Source of the DNA: Streptomyces physcomitrii | GTDB lineage: Bacteria; Actinomycetota; Actinomycetes; Streptomycetales; Streptomycetaceae | Direction: 5' to 3' | Length of the DNA: 64,000 nt | NCBI RefSeq assembly: GCF_012273655.1 | Contig: NZ_JAAWWP010000001.1 | Coordinates: forward strand, 558,001 to 622,000 | Shown here: piece by piece, positions 60,271 to 64,000 of the stretch | How the letters are laid out: every line of letters starts with the position of its first letter | Position numbering within the stretch: position 1 is the first letter of the stretch | Position numbers and translations under genes: made by a program | The notes under the pieces: model-generated | What the model was told of the DNA's origin: nothing | Seen by the model: the letters and a program-made list of their open reading frames with translations, nothing else | Database searches by the model: none

Positions 60271-60805
60271 CGTGGGTCCTCCGGCGGGGTGAGGCAGTAG
60301 CCGTGCGGTCAGGCCCGCGCGCGCCTCTGCGCGCGGCGACCGCGTGTGATGACGGCATCCTGCCATTCGGACGGAGTCATTCAGCCGCCCAGCGATGTCA
60401 AAATCGGATAACGGGCGAGCTCGTAAGCTCGTCCGCTGCGCGCGTAGAGGCCGGACCATCTACGGAAAGCGTGCGACTCCACCGGAAGATCTCCGGCTTA
60501 TCTCACGATGCGGGCGAATCGCTCTGGCCTTCCGCGCCGCCGCGGGGCGTCGCCGCGCGTATCCCGCCGGGCAGGCGGATATTCGACTATGAGTCATGTC
60601 ACCGAGTCACCATGGACTCGTACAAGGAGCCCTCCGTCCGGTAAGAAGGTTCCTTACACCCCTCACCCGGGGCTCAGGGCGCGTGTGCGGCGCGCCCGTC
60701 GCGCACGGACCTGTACACCACTGCATCAGGGTCCAGCGCGGTGCCCGCCCGCTCCTCAACCAGGAGTGGTCACCCTCAACCATGCAGATTTAAGGGGTAA
60801 CACCA
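60271..60805. other. Divergent regulatory gap between the ABC operon and malic enzyme gene
   Basis: A 535-base gap with lower GC than its surroundings. It has a hairpin at 60413-60434 (9-bp arms with one mismatch, 4-base loop) and an imperfect 17-bp palindrome near 60642-60658. No gene or known riboswitch was recognised. Confidence 0.5.
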
Positions 60806-62029
60806 GTGGCAGCGGAGATCGTCAATCCTCGCAGCGACAGCAGTACGGCCCAGGCAGGTGCCGCCGAGCCTCTCGATGACTTCGATCCGGCGTTCGCCCT
60901 GCACCGCGGCGGCAAGATGGCCGTCCAGGCCACCGTTCCCGTGCGCGACCGGGACGACCTGTCCCTCGCCTATACGCCCGGCGTCGCGAAGGTGTGCACC
61001 GCGATCGCCGAGAAGCCGGAACTGGTCCACGACTACACCTGGAAGTCGCAGGTCGTCGCCGTGGTCACGGACGGCACCGCGGTGCTCGGCCTCGGGGACA
61101 TCGGGCCGGAGGCCTCCCTCCCCGTGATGGAGGGCAAGGCCATCCTCTTCAAGCAGTTCGGCGGTGTGGACGCGGTGCCGATCGCGCTCGACACCAAGGA
61201 CACCGACGAGATCATCGACACGGTGGCCCGGCTCGCGCCCTCCTTCGGCGGGATCAACCTGGAGGACATCTCGGCGCCCCGCTGCTTCGAGATCGAGCGC
61301 AAGCTCGAGGAGCGCCTCGACATCCCGGTCTTCCACGACGACCAGCACGGCACCGCGATCGTGACCCTCGCCGCCCTGCGCAACGCGGTCCGGCTCACCG
61401 GCCGCTCGCTCGGCGACCTGCGCGCGGTCATCTCCGGTTCCGGCGCCGCCGGTGTCGCGATCGCCAAGTTCCTGCTCGAGGCGGGCATCGGCGATGTCAC
61501 CGTCGCGGACAGCAAGGGCGTGGTCAGCGCCGACCGCGGCGACCTCACCCCGGTCAAGCAGGAACTCGCCGCGATCACCAACAAGGCCGGACTGAGCGGC
61601 ACCCTCGCGGACGCCCTCGCCGGTGCCGACGTCTTCATCGGCGTCTCCGGCGGTACGGTCCCCGAGGCCGCGGTGGCCAGCATGGCGAAGGACTCCTTCA
61701 TCTTCGCCATGGCCAACCCGAACCCGGAGGTCCACCCGGACATCGCCCACAAGTACGCGGCGGTCGTCGCCACGGGCCGTTCGGACTTCCCGAACCAGAT
61801 CAACAACGTGCTCGCCTTCCCGGGCATCTTCGCCGGTGCCCTCCAGGTGCGCGCCAGCCGCATCACGGAGGCGATGAAGATCGCCGCCGCCGAGGCGCTC
61901 GCCTCCGTCGTCGGCGACGAACTCTCCGCCGACTACGTCATCCCCTCGCCCTTCGACGAGCGGGTCGCCCCCGCCGTCACCGCCGCCGTCGCGGCCGCGG
62001 CCCGGGCGGAGGGCGTGGCGCGCCGCTGA
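60806..62029 (+). CDS. NAD(P)-dependent malic enzyme
   Basis: Oxidative decarboxylation of malate to pyruvate. The 407-residue short bacterial form starts with the GTG at 60806 behind AAGGGG. Motifs: YTPGVAKVC, GTAVLGLGDIGPEASLPVMEGKAILFK, NLEDISAPRCFEIE, FHDDQHGTAIVTLAAL with the metal site, SGSGAAGVAIAKFLLEAG for the cofactor, and ANPNPEVHPD. Short forms use NADP or NAD; the choice is not obvious here. It is a single gene ending well before the next one. Confidence 0.93.
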   Translation: MAAEIVNPRSDSSTAQAGAAEPLDDFDPAFALHRGGKMAVQATVPVRDRDDLSLAYTPGVAKVCTAIAEKPELVHDYTWKSQVVAVVTDGTAVLGLGDIGPEASLPVMEGKAILFKQFGGVDAVPIALDTKDTDEIIDTVARLAPSFGGINLEDISAPRCFEIERKLEERLDIPVFHDDQHGTAIVTLAALRNAVRLTGRSLGDLRAVISGSGAAGVAIAKFLLEAGIGDVTVADSKGVVSADRGDLTPVKQELAAITNKAGLSGTLADALAGADVFIGVSGGTVPEAAVASMAKDSFIFAMANPNPEVHPDIAHKYAAVVATGRSDFPNQINNVLAFPGIFAGALQVRASRITEAMKIAAAEALASVVGDELSADYVIPSPFDERVAPAVTAAVAAAARAEGVARR

Positions 62030-62292
62030 CTCCGGAGCCGCACTTCGGGGGGTGTGCTGTACGGGAGGGTCCTGCCGGTGGCGGGGCCCTCCCGGCGCGT
62101 TCGGGGGCAACTCGGCGGAGTACGGGGGGCTTTGGGCCGGGAGCCCGCCGTGGCACGGCGGGGACGGTCGGCCGTCCGGCGGGGGTGGCCGGCCGTGCCG
62201 TGCCGGGTGCGTGGCCGAGAGTGCGGGGGCGCGGCGCGTGTCACACCGGGTGGGCGTTCCTTCACGGCGGCGCCGGATCTATCGTCAGGTCC

Positions 62293-63255
62293 ATGTTCGC
62301 TGCCTACGCCGCCCGCATCGACCGTGACCAGCCGCTGAGCGGCCTTGAGTTGGGGGAGCGGCCCGCCCCCGAGTCCCGTCCCGGGTGGACCACCGTCGAC
62401 GTCAGAGCGGCCTCCCTCAACCACCACGACCTGTGGACGCTGCGCGGGGTGGGGATCACCGAGGACCGGCTCCCGATGATCCTGGGCTGCGACGCCGCGG
62501 GCGTCGACGCGGACGGCAACGAGGTCGTCCTGCACTCCGTCATCGGCCAGACCGGGCACGGCGTCGGCCCCGACGAGCCGCGCTCCCTGCTGACCGAGCG
62601 CTACCAGGGCACCTTCGCCGAGCAGGTCACCGTCCCGACCTGGAACGTCCTCCCCAAGCCCAAGGGCTTCAGCTTCGCCGAGGCCACCTGCCTGCCCACC
62701 GCCTGGCTCACCGCGTACCGCATGATCTTCACCAACGCCGGTGTGCGGCCGGGCGATTCGATCCTGGTCCAGGGCGCGGGCGGCGGGGTGGCCACCGCGG
62801 CGATCGCCCTCGGCAAGGCGGCGGGGCTCAAGGTCTTCGCCACCAGCCGGGACGAGTCGAAGCGGCGGCGCGCCCTCGAACTCGGCGCCGTGGAGGCCCT
62901 GGAGTCGGGCGCGCGGCTGCCGCACCGGGTGGACGCGGTCATCGAGTCGGTGGGCGCGGCGACCTGGTCGCACTCCATCAAGAGCCTGCGGCCCGGCGGC
63001 ACCGTCGTCATCACGGGCGCCACCAGCGGCGACCGCCCCTCGCACGCCGAGCTCACCCGGATCTTCTTCCACGAACTCAGGGTCATCGGTTCGACCATGG
63101 GCACCAAGGAGGAGCTGGAGGACCTGCTCGCCTTCTGCGCCAACACCGGCCTGCGCCCGATCATCGAGGACACCCTGCCGCTGGACCGCACCCGCGAGGG
63201 CCTCGAACGCCTCGCCGCCGGGGACCTGTTCGGGAAGATCGTGTTCACGGTCTGA
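62293..63255 (+). CDS. Medium-chain (zinc-type) dehydrogenase/reductase
   Basis: A 320-residue MDR protein. VRAASLNHHDLWTLRG and MILGCDAAGVD mark the GroES-like domain; ILVQGAGGGVATAAIALGKAAGL is the NAD(P) fold, followed by VDAVIESVGAATWSHSIKSLRPGGTVVITGATSG. The structural zinc cysteines are missing, so it may be a quinone/enoyl reductase-like member. Start ATG at 62293 with only a weak ribosome site. The 263-base gap after malic enzyme has no gene. Confidence 0.86.
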   Translation: MFAAYAARIDRDQPLSGLELGERPAPESRPGWTTVDVRAASLNHHDLWTLRGVGITEDRLPMILGCDAAGVDADGNEVVLHSVIGQTGHGVGPDEPRSLLTERYQGTFAEQVTVPTWNVLPKPKGFSFAEATCLPTAWLTAYRMIFTNAGVRPGDSILVQGAGGGVATAAIALGKAAGLKVFATSRDESKRRRALELGAVEALESGARLPHRVDAVIESVGAATWSHSIKSLRPGGTVVITGATSGDRPSHAELTRIFFHELRVIGSTMGTKEELEDLLAFCANTGLRPIIEDTLPLDRTREGLERLAAGDLFGKIVFTV

Positions 63256-63331
63256 GGCTGGTGGCGGCGGGGTCCGCGCTGTTCGAGGGGAGCGGCCGGC
63301 GCGGTCTGGCGGAGGGGCGCGGGCCTCGTGC

Positions 63332-63820
63332 TCAGTGGTGCCAGGCCTGGCCGCCGGTGTTGTGGATCATGCGCTGCAGGACCTTCAGGGTGCGGAGGTA
63401 CTCCTCGTCGCCGATGCCCTCGTGGATCTCGGCCCGCATCCTGGTCTGGAGGGCCGCGCAGGCCGCGAAGGTCTCGGCGCCCGCCTCGGTCAGGGCGAGT
63501 GGGGCGGCTAGGAGGGCTTCGTCCGGTTCCGCCTCCGGCGGAGTGGTGGTGAGCAGGCCCCGGGTGCGCAGGGTGCGCAGGTCGGCGATGAGCGGCGAGG
63601 ACCCGACGTCGAGGTAGCCCTCCAGGACCGCGACGACCTCCGCGCCGGTCAGGGGCGCCTCGCTCCTGGCTACCTGGGCGAGGATCCACCACTGCGGCTG
63701 GCTGAGGCCGTGCGCCGCGAGCCCGGTGCGGATATGGGTCACGACGGCCTTGTGCGCGGCCCAGCTCCAGTAGCCGATCGGCTGCTGGACGAGCTCCGTG
63801 TCGCTGTGTGAGAACCGCAT
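63332..63820 (-). CDS. MarR-family winged-helix regulator
   Basis: A 162-residue MarR-type protein: IGYWSWAAHKAVVTHIRTGLAAHGLSQPQWWILAQVA, winged helix GAEVVAVLEGYLDVGSSPLIADLRTLRTRGLL, and a C-terminal dimerisation helix (FAACAALQTRMRAEIHEGIG). Start at 63820. It is convergent with the dehydrogenase gene. Ligand and targets unknown; the gap to the right edge probably holds its promoter. Confidence 0.84.
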   Translation of the reverse strand: MRFSHSDTELVQQPIGYWSWAAHKAVVTHIRTGLAAHGLSQPQWWILAQVARSEAPLTGAEVVAVLEGYLDVGSSPLIADLRTLRTRGLLTTTPPEAEPDEALLAAPLALTEAGAETFAACAALQTRMRAEIHEGIGDEEYLRTLKVLQRMIHNTGGQAWHH

Positions 63821-64000
63821 CTTCCCCTGCCTTCCGCGCCCTCTGCTGCCGGGCCGCCGCTGTGCTGATCGCCGTGCTGGGCTGATCGCTGTGCGCTCGA
63901 CGCTAGGACCTGAACTTTGCTTGAGGTCAAGGGTGATGCGCGATTGGCGGTCGAAGGTCGGAGGTTGGCGGAGGGATGGACGGACGGGTGGGCGGAGTCG

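Noticed and set aside
60413..60434. Hairpin in the malic enzyme/ABC gap considered as a riboswitch
   Set aside because: A single stem with no conserved riboswitch elements around it.

Overview
The window is very GC-rich actinobacterial DNA that reads as Streptomyces chromosome. Third codon positions are almost always G or C, GTG starts are common, and TTA codons are nearly absent. Marker genes include dasR/nagB, a WhiB-like regulator, sigH with its anti-sigma factor, nickel superoxide dismutase with its maturation protease, and a family 2B encapsulin. Recalled from memory and not checked here, both ends follow the Streptomyces coelicolor order from nrdA through das/nag, wblE, sigH and the encapsulin pair, then sodN, an amino-acid ABC transporter and malic enzyme.

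Left core block (1-20.4 kb): the 5' part of nrdA behind a cobalamin riboswitch; a GNAT protein; a monocarboxylate-type sodium symporter with its DUF3311 partner; dasR, a GH3 N-acetylglucosaminidase (dasD) and nagB, with DasR-type operators in the gaps; a PdtaS-like histidine kinase; wblE; a lipid kinase; sigH-prsH; a UBP zinc finger protein; a CPA1 antiporter; a PLP-dependent desulfhydrase/deaminase; and the encapsulin shell with a polyprenyl synthase cargo candidate. The dasABC transporter usual between dasR and dasD is absent.

Accessory block (20.4-54.9 kb): first a minus-strand operon of desaturase, glutamate-mutase-small-subunit-like B12 protein, a 65-codon gene with a TTA codon, FAD/NAD(P) oxidoreductase and methyltransferase, with an XRE-TPR regulator upstream. 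Next come two regulator/MFS pairs, a DGPF/YciI protein with an ECF42-type sigma factor beside a 15-bp tandem repeat, and an aldehyde dehydrogenase/GMC oxidoreductase/APC permease operon. Then follow a metallo-hydrolase and a beta-glucosidase. From 42.7 to 50.1 kb a TetR gene and its surroundings share a 23-bp palindrome: two strong copies in divergent promoters, one strong half-site before tetR and one weak copy before the beta-glucosidase gene. The block closes with an AurF-type diiron oxygenase plus ferredoxin-reductase fusion, a TetR/quinone-oxidoreductase pair and a three-copy repeat.

Right core block (55-64 kb): sodN and sodX divergent, a CGNR zinc-finger regulator, a methyltransferase, an amino-acid ABC transporter operon, malic enzyme, a zinc-binding dehydrogenase-like protein and a MarR regulator. 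No tRNA, rRNA, CRISPR array, transposase or integrase gene was seen.
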